Positions 37,746 through 45,713 of a stretch of DNA of 64,000 nt are shown here, piece by piece (within the stretch, counting starts at the first letter, position 1; the number at the start of each line of letters is the position of its first letter). A program made the translations under genes and the position numbers. The stretch is from the NCBI GenBank assembly GCA_035293805.1, contig DATGMD010000089.1:1-64000 (forward strand), in the 5' to 3' direction. The stretch is from JAJPHF01 sp035293805 (GTDB taxonomy: Bacteria; Chloroflexota; UBA6077; JAJPHF01). The notes below the pieces were generated by a model, which saw only the letters and a list, made by a program, of their open reading frames with translations, was not told the origin of the DNA and ran no database searches.

Positions 37746-38741
37746 CTACTTCTTCTTGATGAACGGCATCATGGCGCGTAGCTCCGCGCCGACCTTCTCG
37801 ATCGGGTGCTCCGCCTCCAGCCGTCGCGTCGCCAGGAAGTTCGGGCGTCCCGCCTGATTCTCCAGGATCCAGGTGCGCGCGAACTCACCGTTCTGAATGG
37901 CGCGCAGCCGCTCGCGCATCCGCTCCTTCACGCCCTCGTCGATGATCATCGGGCCGGCGTAGTAGTCGCCGAACTCGGCCGTGTCGCTCACCGAGTAGCG
38001 CATCCGCGCCAGGCCACCCTCGTAGATCAGGTCGATGATCAGCTTCAGCTCGTGGCAGACCTCGAAGTACGCCGACTCCGGCTGGTAGCCCGCCTCGGTC
38101 AGCACCTCGAATCCCGCCTTGATCAGCGCGCTCACGCCGCCGCAGAGCACCGTCTGCTCGCCGAACAGGTCCGTCTCGGTCTCTTCCTTGAACGTCGTCT
38201 CCAGCACGCCCGCCCGCGTGCCGCCGATGCCCTTCGCGTAGGCCAGCGCGATGTCGTGCGCGCGGCCCGTGTAGTCTTGGTAGACTGCGACGAGCATCGG
38301 CACACCCTGTCCCTCGACGAACACCTCGCGCTCGCGGTGGCCGGGCGCCTTGGGCGCCACCATCGTCACGTCCACGTCGGCCGGCGGCACGATCTGGTTG
38401 TAGTGAATGTTGAACCCGTGGGCGAACATCAGCATGTTGCCCGGCCGGAGGTTCGGCTTGATGTCGCTCTCGTACAGCCCACGCTGCGTCTGGTCCGGCA
38501 CGAGCACCGTGATGATGTCGGCCGCCGCTGCCGCCTGGTCGGGCGTCGTCACCTGGAGCCCCTCGGCCTCCGCGATCGGCCACGACTTGCTGCCCTTGTA
38601 CAGCCCGACGACCACGTCGCAGCCGCTGTCACGCAGGTTCAGCGCGTGCGCGTGGCCCTGGCTCCCGTAGCCCAGGATGGCGATCTTCTTCCCCTCCAGC
38701 AGGGCCAGATCGGCATCCGCGTCGTAATACACCGTTGCCAT
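37746..38741 (-). CDS. ilvC: Ketol-acid reductoisomerase (NADP+)
   Basis: 331 residues from ATG 38741, class I (short) length. The NADPH-binding GYGSQGHAHALNLRDSG (residues about 24-40) is followed by the AHGFNIHYNQI and VAPKAPGHREREVF substrate regions and the knotted C-terminal domain with DLFGEQTVLCGGV, VCHELKLIIDLIYEGG and SVSDTAEFGDY. It isomerises and reduces acetolactate or acetohydroxybutyrate in valine, leucine and isoleucine synthesis using Mg2+. The open frame upstream of the ATG runs through a repetitive inverted-repeat element and is not part of the protein. AAGGAAGAG precedes the ATG. Confidence 0.96.
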   Translation of the reverse strand: MATVYYDADADLALLEGKKIAILGYGSQGHAHALNLRDSGCDVVVGLYKGSKSWPIAEAEGLQVTTPDQAAAAADIITVLVPDQTQRGLYESDIKPNLRPGNMLMFAHGFNIHYNQIVPPADVDVTMVAPKAPGHREREVFVEGQGVPMLVAVYQDYTGRAHDIALAYAKGIGGTRAGVLETTFKEETETDLFGEQTVLCGGVSALIKAGFEVLTEAGYQPESAYFEVCHELKLIIDLIYEGGLARMRYSVSDTAEFGDYYAGPMIIDEGVKERMRERLRAIQNGEFARTWILENQAGRPNFLATRRLEAEHPIEKVGAELRAMMPFIKKK

Positions 38742-38772
38742 TTTCGTCTCTTCCTTATGCCGATAGCGTCTG

Positions 38773-38873
38773 TTCCCTCTCCCCCTGGAAGAGGGTTTCT
38801 GTTCCCTCTCCCCCTGAGAGAGGGTTAGGGTGCGGGAACCGGCCCTCACCCTAACCCTCTCTCAGGGAGAGGG
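38773..38873. repeat. REP-like inverted repeat between ilvN and ilvC
   Basis: The left arm at 38803-38832 (CCCTCTCC, then GAGAGAGGGTTAGGGTG) pairs with the right arm at 38844-38873 (CCTCACCCTAACCCTCTCTC, then GGGAGAGGG). A partial extra copy of the left arm lies at 38773-38799. CCCTAACCC/CCCTCTCC palindromes of this kind recur as dispersed intergenic repeats in many bacterial genomes. In RNA it would form a long hairpin between two operon genes. Confidence 0.8.
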
Positions 38874-38888
38874 CCCCCACCCTGCCGG

Positions 38889-39407
38889 CTACGCGGTTAG
38901 CTCGCGGACCTTGTCGCTCTCCTGGGCCACCTGCGGGCCGCGCACCATCGCGACGACGCCGGTGCGCACCATCTCCTTGATGCCGAAGGCGCGCAGCACC
39001 TGCACCAGCGAGTCGATCTTGTCGGGCGTGCCCGTCACCTCCACGATCAACGAGTTGGGCGCCACGTCCACCACCCGCGCCCGGTAGATGTCGACCAGCT
39101 GGATGATCTCGCCGCGGGTGCTCGGCTTGCTGGTCACCTTGATCATCGCCAGCTCGCGCTCAACCGTCTGGTCCTCGGTGACGTCGCTCACCTTGCGGAC
39201 CTCGATGATCTTGTAGAGCTGCTTCACCACCTGCTCGACGGCCGTCTTCGAGCCGTCGACGACGATCGTGAGCCGCATCACGTTGCGGATGTCGGTGTGG
39301 CCCACCGCCAGGCTCTGGATAGCGAAGCCGCGGCAGCGGAACAGGCTCAGCACCCGGTTGAACGTGGACGGGTCATTCTCCATGGTCGCGACAAGCGTGT
39401 GTTGCAC
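38889..39407 (-). CDS. ilvN: Acetolactate synthase small (regulatory) subunit
   Basis: 172 residues. The N-terminal ACT domain (residues 1-75) has the family start HTLVATMENDPSTFNRVLSLF, then RGFAIQSLAVG and the TIVVDGS strand. The C-terminal domain has RELAMIKV, ARVVDV and DKIDSLVQVLRAFGIKEMVRTG. It binds IlvB, raises its activity and carries valine feedback inhibition. It starts seven bases after ilvB ends, so the two are made together. The name ilvH is used for the same family. Confidence 0.95.
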   Translation of the reverse strand: MQHTLVATMENDPSTFNRVLSLFRCRGFAIQSLAVGHTDIRNVMRLTIVVDGSKTAVEQVVKQLYKIIEVRKVSDVTEDQTVERELAMIKVTSKPSTRGEIIQLVDIYRARVVDVAPNSLIVEVTGTPDKIDSLVQVLRAFGIKEMVRTGVVAMVRGPQVAQESDKVRELTA

Positions 39408-39413
39408 GTTTCC

Positions 39414-41165
39414 TTACCCCCGCAGCGTCACCGGCTCGGCCGGCATGGGCGCGCCCTCGTCGTCCGCCGCCTCCCGCCCGCCGGCGTGCGCGTCGTTGAC
39501 GATCACCTCGGCCAGCGACGTGCCCGGCACCACCATCGGGTACACGCACTCGTCGGCCTTCACCATGAACTCGATCAGCGCCGGGCCCGGGTGCGCCATC
39601 GCCGCCCGCACGGCCGGCAGTGCGTCCTCGGGCCGGCTCACGCGCCACGACGCGATGCCGTAGGCCTCCGCGATCTTCATGAAGTTCGGCGTCCCCGACA
39701 GGTCCACGGCCACGTAGTTCTTCTGGTAAAACAGCTCCTGCCACTGGCGGACCATGCCCAGGTTGTGGTTGTTCACCAGCGCGATCTTCAGCGGGATGCG
39801 CTCATTGGCCACCACGGCCAGCTCTTGCATCACCATCTGGAAGCCGCCGTCGCCCGAGACGCACCACACCGTCTCGTTCGGCCGCGCCACCTGCGCGCCA
39901 ATGGCGGCCGGCAGCGAGTACCCCATCGTGCCCAGCCCGCCCGACGACAGGTGCGTGTTCGGCCGCGTGAACGGGAAGCGCTGCGCCACGAACATCTGGT
40001 GCTGGCCCACGTCGGTGACGATCGTCGTGTCGCCGCGCGTCGCCTCCCGGATCGCCTCGATCACCTGCGGCGTCGTCAACTGCCCGGGCGCCGCCGGCAC
40101 CGCCGGCAGCGGGTAGAGCCGCTGCCACTCCCGAATGACGTTGAACCACGCCGAGCGGTCCACCGGCTCGCCCAGCTCGGGCAGCAGCGCGTTCAGCACG
40201 CGCTTCACGTCGCCCACGATCGGCACGTCGGTGCGGACGTTCTTGCCGATCTCCGCGGGGTCGATGTCGATGTGGACGATCTTCGCCTTTGGCGCGAACG
40301 CGGAGAACTTGCCCATCGCGCGGTCGTCGAAGCGGATGCCGATGCCGATCACCAGGTCCGCCTGGTCCACCGCGTAGCAGGCCGCGGCGGTGCCGTGCAT
40401 CCCCAGCATGCCCAGGAACAGTGGGTGGTCGCCCGGGAAGCCGCTAATCCCCAGCAGCGTGTTGACCACCGGCACGTGCTGGCGCTCGGCCAGCGCCCGC
40501 AGCTCGTCCCACGCCTGCGCGATCAGCACGCCGTGGCCGGCGATGATCACCGGCCGGCTCGCCTGCTCCAGCAGCCGCGCCGCCTTGCGGATCTGCACCA
40601 TGTTGCCGCGCGACGTGGGGTTGTACCCTGGCAGCTCGACGTGGTCGGGATAGTGGAAGTCGCCCTCCCCAACCAGCACGTCCTTCGGCACGTCCACCAG
40701 CACCGCGCCCGGCCGCCCCGTACGCGCGATGTGGAAAGCTTCCTTCATCACGCGCGGCAGGTCACGGACGTGCCGCACCAGGAAATTGTGCTTCGTCACC
40801 GGGATCGTGATGCCCGTGATGTCGGCTTCCTGGAAGGCGTCCGAGCCGATCACGCTCGTCGCCACGTTCGCGGTGATCGCCACCACGGGCGCCGAGTCCA
40901 TCTGCGCCGTCGCCAGGCCCACCACCAGGTTGATCGCGCCAGGTCCTGAGGTCGCCATGCACACGCCGACGTTGTTGGTCGCCCGCCCGTAGCCGTCGGC
41001 CATGTGGGCCGCGCCCTGCTCGTGCCGCACGAGGATGTGGCGCAAGTCGAACTCCGGCAGCACGTCGTACAGCGGCATGATCGCGCCGCCCGGCAGGCCG
41101 AAGATGTCCTTCACGCCCTCCGCCACCAGCGCCTCGCACACCATGCGCGACCCATTCATTCGCAT
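39414..41165 (-). CDS. ilvB: Acetolactate synthase large (catalytic) subunit
   Basis: 583 residues from ATG 41165, with GGAGGAGAAGG just upstream. ATG 41159 is a possible second start. The thiamine diphosphate enzyme layout is complete. The N-terminal PYR domain has FGLPGGAIMPLYD, HEQGAAHMADGYGR and ATSGPGAINLV. The middle FAD domain has LLGISGFPGDHP and GIGIRFDDR. The C-terminal PP domain has GLGTMGYSLPAAIGA and GDGGFQM through NNHNLGMV (the GDG-to-NN metal motif). It makes acetolactate and acetohydroxybutyrate, the first common step of branched-chain amino acids. It is the first gene of the operon, behind a long T-box leader. The last 25 residues are acidic and Ala/Pro-rich. Confidence 0.96.
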   Translation of the reverse strand: MRMNGSRMVCEALVAEGVKDIFGLPGGAIMPLYDVLPEFDLRHILVRHEQGAAHMADGYGRATNNVGVCMATSGPGAINLVVGLATAQMDSAPVVAITANVATSVIGSDAFQEADITGITIPVTKHNFLVRHVRDLPRVMKEAFHIARTGRPGAVLVDVPKDVLVGEGDFHYPDHVELPGYNPTSRGNMVQIRKAARLLEQASRPVIIAGHGVLIAQAWDELRALAERQHVPVVNTLLGISGFPGDHPLFLGMLGMHGTAAACYAVDQADLVIGIGIRFDDRAMGKFSAFAPKAKIVHIDIDPAEIGKNVRTDVPIVGDVKRVLNALLPELGEPVDRSAWFNVIREWQRLYPLPAVPAAPGQLTTPQVIEAIREATRGDTTIVTDVGQHQMFVAQRFPFTRPNTHLSSGGLGTMGYSLPAAIGAQVARPNETVWCVSGDGGFQMVMQELAVVANERIPLKIALVNNHNLGMVRQWQELFYQKNYVAVDLSGTPNFMKIAEAYGIASWRVSRPEDALPAVRAAMAHPGPALIEFMVKADECVYPMVVPGTSLAEVIVNDAHAGGREAADDEGAPMPAEPVTLRG

Positions 41166-41210
41166 CGCCTTCTCCTCCCGCAGCTGCGCCCGCGCCGCGC
41201 CGTCGCGGCC

Positions 41211-41245
41211 AATAAAAAAAGCCCTCGCCATGTCAGGGACGAGGG
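41211..41245 (-). terminator. Second T-box terminator
   Basis: On the minus strand CCCTCG pairs with CGAGGG, followed by C and seven T (ending TTTTTTTATT). CTCGTCCCT in the 5' half can pair with the second T-box core, so this module is complete. It lies 45 bases before the ilvB start. Confidence 0.9.
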
Positions 41246-41288
41246 TCACTCGCGGTACCACCCCGCTTGATGCGCGCGCCGCAACCAC

Positions 41289-41316
41289 AAAAAAACCCTC
41301 GCCCCGTCGGGACGAG
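41289..41316 (-). terminator. First T-box terminator
   Basis: On the minus strand CTCGTCCC pairs with GGGGCGAG over a three-base loop and is followed by a run of seven T. Its 5' half (CTCGTCCC) can instead pair with the GGGGTGG of the first T-box, forming the antiterminator. Confidence 0.9.
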
Positions 41317-41550
41317 AGCATTCTCGCGGTACCACCCCACTTGAGTGCGCCGGCGCGGCGCATCCACTCTTGGCAGCAATAACGACTGCCACACCGTCTC
41401 CGACTAGCGGCCACGCCGTTCGCCGGAGCCCCTCCGGGGCGAGTTCGAAGCGCTTCAGGACACCGGCCTTGCACCATTTGCCGGCTCGCTGGGACCGCCG
41501 CGCCTCTACTACTCCCCTTCAACGGGTTTCGTTATGATGATGACGCATGC

Positions 41551-41580
41551 ATCGTAGCACAGCGCGCGACGCAGCGTCAA
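41551..41580 (-). promoter_or_regulatory. Promoter of the ilvB-leuB operon
   Basis: On the minus strand TTGACG (41580-41575) and TACGAT (41556-41551) are separated by 18 bases. Transcription would start near 41544, just ahead of T-box Stem I, as expected. Confidence 0.75.
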
Positions 41581-41598
41581 GCGCGCCCTGGAGCGAGG

Positions 41599-42942
41599 GT
41601 GCCCCGTGCTATTCCGCGTCCACGAAGCCGCCGACCCGCTCAGCCCGCCGCCATCGAGCGCGGCCGCAACCTCCTAAGGGACACCCCTGGAGCGACCACG
41701 CAGAGGCGCTGGGCAGCGGGCCCCGCCCTGGAGTGGCTGGCGGTCGCGGCCGCAGCCGCGCTGCTGGCGTGGCAGCTGGCCACCCCCGACCCCCGCATCG
41801 GCGACGACGATTTCCAGGTCTTCTATCGCGGCGCCGCCGCCATCGCCGTCGGCCGCTCGCCCTACGTCGGCGACTTCGTCAGCCCCCCATGGTTCGCCCT
41901 CGCGCTGGTCCCGGTGACCTGGCTCCCGCTCGCGGCGGCGCGCGCCATCTGGCTCGCCCTCAACGTCGCCCTGCTCCTCCTGACCACCGTCGCCTGCGCT
42001 CGCTTCGTGGGACGGCGATGGCCGCCTCCTGACGAAGATGCTCCGGCCCGGCGCGAGCGGGCTACAGCCCACCGGGTCGGGCTGCAGTGGCCCCCGCGGC
42101 GCCTGCTGCTCGCGGCGCTCCTGCTTGGCCTCTGGCCGCCCGTCGAGTTCGGGCTAAAGCTCGGCCAGAACTCGCTGCTCGTCTACAGCCTGGTGCTCGC
42201 CGCGCTCCTCGCCGCGCGGGCCCGCCGCTTCGGCCGGGCCGGCGCCATCCTCGCCCTGGCGCTGGTGAAGCCGCAGCTCGTCGTCCTCTTCGCTGCCGGC
42301 CTCGCCGTGCTCGCCGCGCGGCAACGCGCGCTGCCGCGCTACCTCGCCGCGGCTATCGCCGTCGTGGTCGCGCTCGCGCTCGCCGTCCTGCTCGTCGCGC
42401 CCGATGCCTACGCCGACCTCCTCGCGCGCCGCCCCCGCACATGGAACTATTGGGGCTCCACCGTCGCGCTCCCACCCCTGCTAGCCACCCTGACCGGCTC
42501 GCAACCGCTCGCCCTAACGGCCTACGTCCCCGCCGCGGCCGCTGGCAGCCTCGCGCTATTGCGCGCCTGGGCGCGCGAGAAGCCTCGCGCCCTTGCCTAC
42601 CTGGCGGCGCTGACCGCCTGCGCGACCCTGCTCCTCACGCCCTATGCCTACCCTTACGATGCCGTGCTGCTCCAACTGCCCGCGCTGTGGCTCGTGGTGC
42701 GGACAAGCACATGCTGGCGCCTCGGCTGGCGCCCGTGGCTCGCCCTCGCCGCCGCCCTCTGCGCGACCTGGCTGCTGGAGCGGCCCGGCGACTATACCGC
42801 CTGGCGCTTTCTCGGACTGTTGCCGCCGCTCGGCCTCCTGAGCACGCTCGTCGCCACGCGCCGCGCGCTATCCTACTCCGGAGCAGCCACCGCGCACCGC
42901 CGCCCGCAACGACGCGGCGCCCGGCAGTGCGGCAATCGCTAG
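41599..42942 (+). CDS. GT87-like (DUF2029) membrane glycosyltransferase
   Basis: 447 residues from GTG 41599, which has GGAGCGAGG upstream; the exact start is uncertain because the first 45 residues are Arg/Pro-rich and not conserved-looking. About nine or ten hydrophobic segments follow. GT87 traits are an acidic first loop (GDDDFQVFYRGA), VSPPWFALALVP, then LKLGQNSLLVYSLVLAALL and ILALALVKPQLVVLF (the GQN and KP motifs). Known members are polyprenyl-phosphate-mannose-dependent alpha-mannosyltransferases. It is divergent from the ilv operon and followed by a second membrane glycosyltransferase 12 bases later, so they likely form an operon acting on envelope glycolipids or glycoproteins. Confidence 0.75.
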   Translation: MPRAIPRPRSRRPAQPAAIERGRNLLRDTPGATTQRRWAAGPALEWLAVAAAAALLAWQLATPDPRIGDDDFQVFYRGAAAIAVGRSPYVGDFVSPPWFALALVPVTWLPLAAARAIWLALNVALLLLTTVACARFVGRRWPPPDEDAPARRERATAHRVGLQWPPRRLLLAALLLGLWPPVEFGLKLGQNSLLVYSLVLAALLAARARRFGRAGAILALALVKPQLVVLFAAGLAVLAARQRALPRYLAAAIAVVVALALAVLLVAPDAYADLLARRPRTWNYWGSTVALPPLLATLTGSQPLALTAYVPAAAAGSLALLRAWAREKPRALAYLAALTACATLLLTPYAYPYDAVLLQLPALWLVVRTSTCWRLGWRPWLALAAALCATWLLERPGDYTAWRFLGLLPPLGLLSTLVATRRALSYSGAATAHRRPQRRGARQCGNR

Positions 42943-42954
42943 CGGCCGAGGACG

Positions 42955-44577
42955 ATGGCGCAGACCACGACCCCGCACGCCGGCGCCCAAATCGCCGTCA
43001 GTACCCCGCCGCGCGCCCGCCTGGCGGTTCCCCGTTGGGCGCCGTATGCCCTGCTGACACTCGCGGCGTTCGGCGTCTACAGCCTGGCGTTCTACGGCCG
43101 CGGCCTCGACGTGCCCGACGAGGGCCTGCTGCTGCACGTGGCCGAGCGCCTGGCTGGCGGCCAGGTGCCTTACCGCGACGTGTACTTCATCTACACGCCG
43201 GGCTTCCAGTACCTGCTCGCCGGCCTCTTCCGCGTGTTCGGCGTGAGCCTCGGCGTCGAGCACGCGCTGCTGCTCGCCGTCCACGTGGCACTCGTGCTCG
43301 TCGTCTACGCCCTCGCCGCACGCCTCGCCTGGCGCCCCCTCGCCGTGGCCGCGGCCCTGGTGGTCATCGCCGGCGGCGTCAGCCCTTACCGCACGCTGGC
43401 CGGGCTACTCACCGTGCTGGCGCTCACCCACTACGCCGAGAGCGAGCGCCGCGCCGGGCTACTGGTGAGCGGCCTGCTCGTCGGCGCCAGCTACCTGGTC
43501 GGCCAGGAGATCGGCCTGTACACGCTCGGCGCCGCCCTCGGCTGCCTGGGCGTCACCTGGCTCGTGCGATCTCCGCTTGCCGTCACCCCGCTGCTGGGCC
43601 GGGCCGCGCTAGTGCTTGCTGGTGCGGCGGCGGGAGTCCTGCCCTGGGTCGTCCTGAGCGCCGTGCAGGGGGCGCTCCCCGCGATGCTCGACGACACGCT
43701 CCGCGTCACGTTCTTCCACCAGCCGCGCTACATGCACGTGCCGTTGCCGCCGCTGCTGCCCCTCGTCCCCGACGACCTCGCAACCAACGTCGTCTGGGGA
43801 CCACCGCCCTATCTGTTCTACGTGAAGCTAATGCTGTACCTGCCGCTGGCGACCATCGCGGCGGCGGCCGGCGTCCTCGGCGCGCGCCTGCTCTGCCACC
43901 GCGACGACCGCCGCACGCGCCAAGCGCTGCCGCTCGCGCTGTTCGGCGCGCTCGCGCTCGGCACGCTCGCCTTTCGCGCCGACTACTATCACCTGCGCCA
44001 GGTCCTCCCCGTCACGCTCGTGCTGCTCGCCTGGCTGCTCACTCAGGCCCGGTCGGCGCTACTCGAGAGCCATTGGCCGCGGTGGGCCGCGGCTTGCTCG
44101 CTGCTGCCGCTGGCTGTCATTCTGGCCGTGAACCTGGGCGAGGCCGCCGCGCAGCGCGCGCAGCTTTCCGCGCCCCTCGCCACGGCGCGTGGCACCGTGC
44201 TGGTAGACGCGACGACGGCGCGCGACCTGGGCGGGCTGCTGCGCGACCTGGCGGCCCGCACCGCGCCCGGCGAGGCGATCTACGTCGCCCCCGCCGAAAC
44301 GGCCATCTATTTCCTGGCGGACCGCCCCAACCCGACGCGCTTCGGCCAGCTCGTGCCCACCGAGACCGAAGTGCTCCGCGAGCGCGACGGCGCCCGCCAG
44401 CGCGCGCTCACCGCGGCCCTGGACGCCGCCGACGTGCGCTGGGTCGTCACCGCCAACCTCGACAACGTGGACGGCGTGCCGTTCGCCGACTACGCGCCCC
44501 TCATCGCCGGCTATCTAGAGGAGAATTTCGAGCCAGCGGCGCGCTACGGCTACTGGACGCTCCAGCGCCGCCGCTGA
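42955..44577 (+). CDS. GT39/ArnT-like GT-C membrane glycosyltransferase
   Basis: 540 residues with about ten membrane segments between residues 25 and 390 and a soluble C-terminal part of about 150 residues. The first outer loop has DVPDEGLLLHVAERLAGGQVPYRD, with the Asp-Glu typical of GT39/PMT_2 enzymes, followed by YTPGFQYLL. The C-terminal soluble part (YVAPAETAIYFLADRPNPTR) resembles the outer domain of PMT_2-type proteins of unknown acceptor. It follows the GT87-like gene by 12 bases, so the two are co-transcribed. The sugar donor is probably a polyprenyl-phosphate sugar. It is not a close relative of the giant paralogues at 1-22 kb because the discoidin and TIG domains are absent. Confidence 0.75.
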   Translation: MAQTTTPHAGAQIAVSTPPRARLAVPRWAPYALLTLAAFGVYSLAFYGRGLDVPDEGLLLHVAERLAGGQVPYRDVYFIYTPGFQYLLAGLFRVFGVSLGVEHALLLAVHVALVLVVYALAARLAWRPLAVAAALVVIAGGVSPYRTLAGLLTVLALTHYAESERRAGLLVSGLLVGASYLVGQEIGLYTLGAALGCLGVTWLVRSPLAVTPLLGRAALVLAGAAAGVLPWVVLSAVQGALPAMLDDTLRVTFFHQPRYMHVPLPPLLPLVPDDLATNVVWGPPPYLFYVKLMLYLPLATIAAAAGVLGARLLCHRDDRRTRQALPLALFGALALGTLAFRADYYHLRQVLPVTLVLLAWLLTQARSALLESHWPRWAAACSLLPLAVILAVNLGEAAAQRAQLSAPLATARGTVLVDATTARDLGGLLRDLAARTAPGEAIYVAPAETAIYFLADRPNPTRFGQLVPTETEVLRERDGARQRALTAALDAADVRWVVTANLDNVDGVPFADYAPLIAGYLEENFEPAARYGYWTLQRRR

Positions 44578-44679
44578 GGCGTGCGGCCCATGTGGCACGC
44601 AGGACGACAACGGTGTCGCCGCCTGCTGCTCGGCAGCCCAGCAGGCGGCCGCGGGCGCGGGATTGCCGCGCCCCCGACG

Positions 44680-44709
44680 TTGACAATCGTCGCGGGGCAG
44701 CCTTATAGT
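44680..44709 (+). promoter_or_regulatory. Promoter of the thiamine operon
   Basis: TTGACA (44680-44685) and TATAGT (44704-44709) with an 18-base spacer, a near-consensus housekeeping promoter. The expected start point falls just before the TPP riboswitch. Confidence 0.85.
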
Positions 44710-44718
44710 CTGCCTGTA

Positions 44719-44823
44719 ACCGCTGGGGGAGCAACGCCCGGGGCCACGGGCCGCGCTGAGAGGTGGGCTGTCCCACCAACCCCTACGTAGCTGATCTGGG
44801 TAATGCCAGCGGAGCGAAGCGGG
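44719..44823 (+). promoter_or_regulatory. TPP riboswitch (THI element)
   Basis: The outer stem P1 is CCGCT (44720-44724) with AGCGG (44818-44822). Conserved core parts are GGGGGAGC near the 5' end, GCTGAGA in the middle, a variable GGTGGG/CCCACC arm, ACCCCTACG, and CTGATCTGGGTAATGCCAGC. All are in the order of the thiamine-diphosphate aptamer. GAAGCGG at the 3' end can also pair with CCGCTTC of the terminator that follows, giving an OFF switch when TPP is bound. Confidence 0.95.
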
Positions 44824-44843
44824 GACTCCATAGGCATTATGGG

Positions 44844-44875
44844 GCCGCTTCCGGATGGCTGGAAGCGGCATTTTT
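44844..44875 (+). terminator. Riboswitch-controlled intrinsic terminator
   Basis: GCCGCTTCC (44844-44852) pairs perfectly with GGAAGCGGC (44861-44869) over an eight-base loop, followed by ATTTTTG. It is the expression platform of the TPP riboswitch, 61 bases before thiG. Confidence 0.93.
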
Positions 44876-44936
44876 GTTGCGGCCCGGAGTGGCCGGCCGG
44901 CCCGCGCCGCCGACACGCAGAAAGCGAGTACCGTCG

Positions 44937-45713
44937 ATGGAAGACCGCCCCCTCGTCATTGCGGGCCGCACCTTTCGCTCGCGCCTGATCCTCGGCACGG
45001 GCAAGTACCGCACCATGGAGGACATGATCGCGGCCTTCGACGCCGCCGACGTGGACATGGTGACGGTCGCCCTGCGCCGCCTGGACCTGGACGACCCGAC
45101 GAAGAAGACGATCCTCGACTACGTCGACTGGAACCGCTACGCTATCCTGCCGAACACCGCCGGCTGCCAGACTGCCGAGGAGGCGATCCGTGTCGCCCAC
45201 CTGGCGCGCGCGATGGGCCTGAGCGACTGGATCAAGCTCGAAGTCATCCCCGACCCGAAGTACCTGCTGCCCGACCCGATCGGCACGCTCGACGCGGCGC
45301 GCGAGCTAGTCCGCGAGGGCTTTACCGTACTGCCCTACATCAACGACGACCCCATCCTCGCCAAGCGGCTGGAGGACGTGGGCACGGCGACCGTGATGCC
45401 GCTGGCCTCGCCGATCGGCTCGGGGCAAGGCATGGTCAACTTCGATCAGATCCGTATCATCGTCGAGCAGGCGCGCGTGCCCGTCGTGGTGGACGCGGGC
45501 ATCGGCGCGCCGTCGGACGCGGCGCAGGCGATGGAGCTGGGCGCCGACGCCTGTCTCGTGAACACGGCGGTGGCCCTCGCGGACGACCCGCCGGCCATGG
45601 CGAAGGCGATCGCGCTCGGCCTCCAGGCCGGACGCATGGCCTACCTGGCGGGCCGCATCCCGAAGAAGGCTTATGCCTCCGCCAGCAGCCCGCTCGAAGG
45701 CGTCGTGCGGTGA
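44937..45713 (+). CDS. thiG: Thiazole synthase
   Basis: 258 residues from ATG 44937, usual length. TIM-barrel ThiG features are the start IAGRTFRSRLILGTGKY, VALRRLDLDD, LPNTAGCQTAEEAIR, the Schiff-base Lys in DWIKLEVIPDPKYLLPD, ATVMPLASPIGSGQG, VVDAGIGAPSDAAQAMELGAD and VNTAVALADDP. It joins 1-deoxyxylulose 5-phosphate, dehydroglycine and ThiS thiocarboxylate into the thiazole phosphate. It is the first gene after the TPP riboswitch, so it is repressed by thiamine diphosphate. Its stop overlaps the thiE start (GTGA). The ribosome site is weak. Confidence 0.95.
   Translation: MEDRPLVIAGRTFRSRLILGTGKYRTMEDMIAAFDAADVDMVTVALRRLDLDDPTKKTILDYVDWNRYAILPNTAGCQTAEEAIRVAHLARAMGLSDWIKLEVIPDPKYLLPDPIGTLDAARELVREGFTVLPYINDDPILAKRLEDVGTATVMPLASPIGSGQGMVNFDQIRIIVEQARVPVVVDAGIGAPSDAAQAMELGADACLVNTAVALADDPPAMAKAIALGLQAGRMAYLAGRIPKKAYASASSPLEGVVR

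Larger units (their letters stand above)
41211..41550 (-). promoter_or_regulatory. Leu T-box leader with two T-box/terminator modules
   Basis: Read on the minus strand, Stem I is visible. GGGG (complement of 41514-41517) pairs with CCCC (complement of 41436-41439) and closes an internal loop with AGTAGTAG on one side and GAA-CTC-G on the other. This gives a CUC leucine specifier (complement of 41441-41443). The distal part has GCGAGCCGG and GGTGCAAG, as in T-box Stem I. A GGCAG/CTGCC stem III follows. Then come two T-box cores, GGGGTGGTACCGCG, at 41325-41338 and 41251-41264, each followed by CTCGTCCC and an intrinsic terminator. Uncharged tRNA-Leu should stabilise the antiterminators and allow ilvB-leuB transcription. 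Confidence 0.92.

Noticed and set aside
38742..38849. N-terminal extension of IlvC
   Set aside because: The frame passes through the inverted-repeat element; ATG 38741 matches the known family start.
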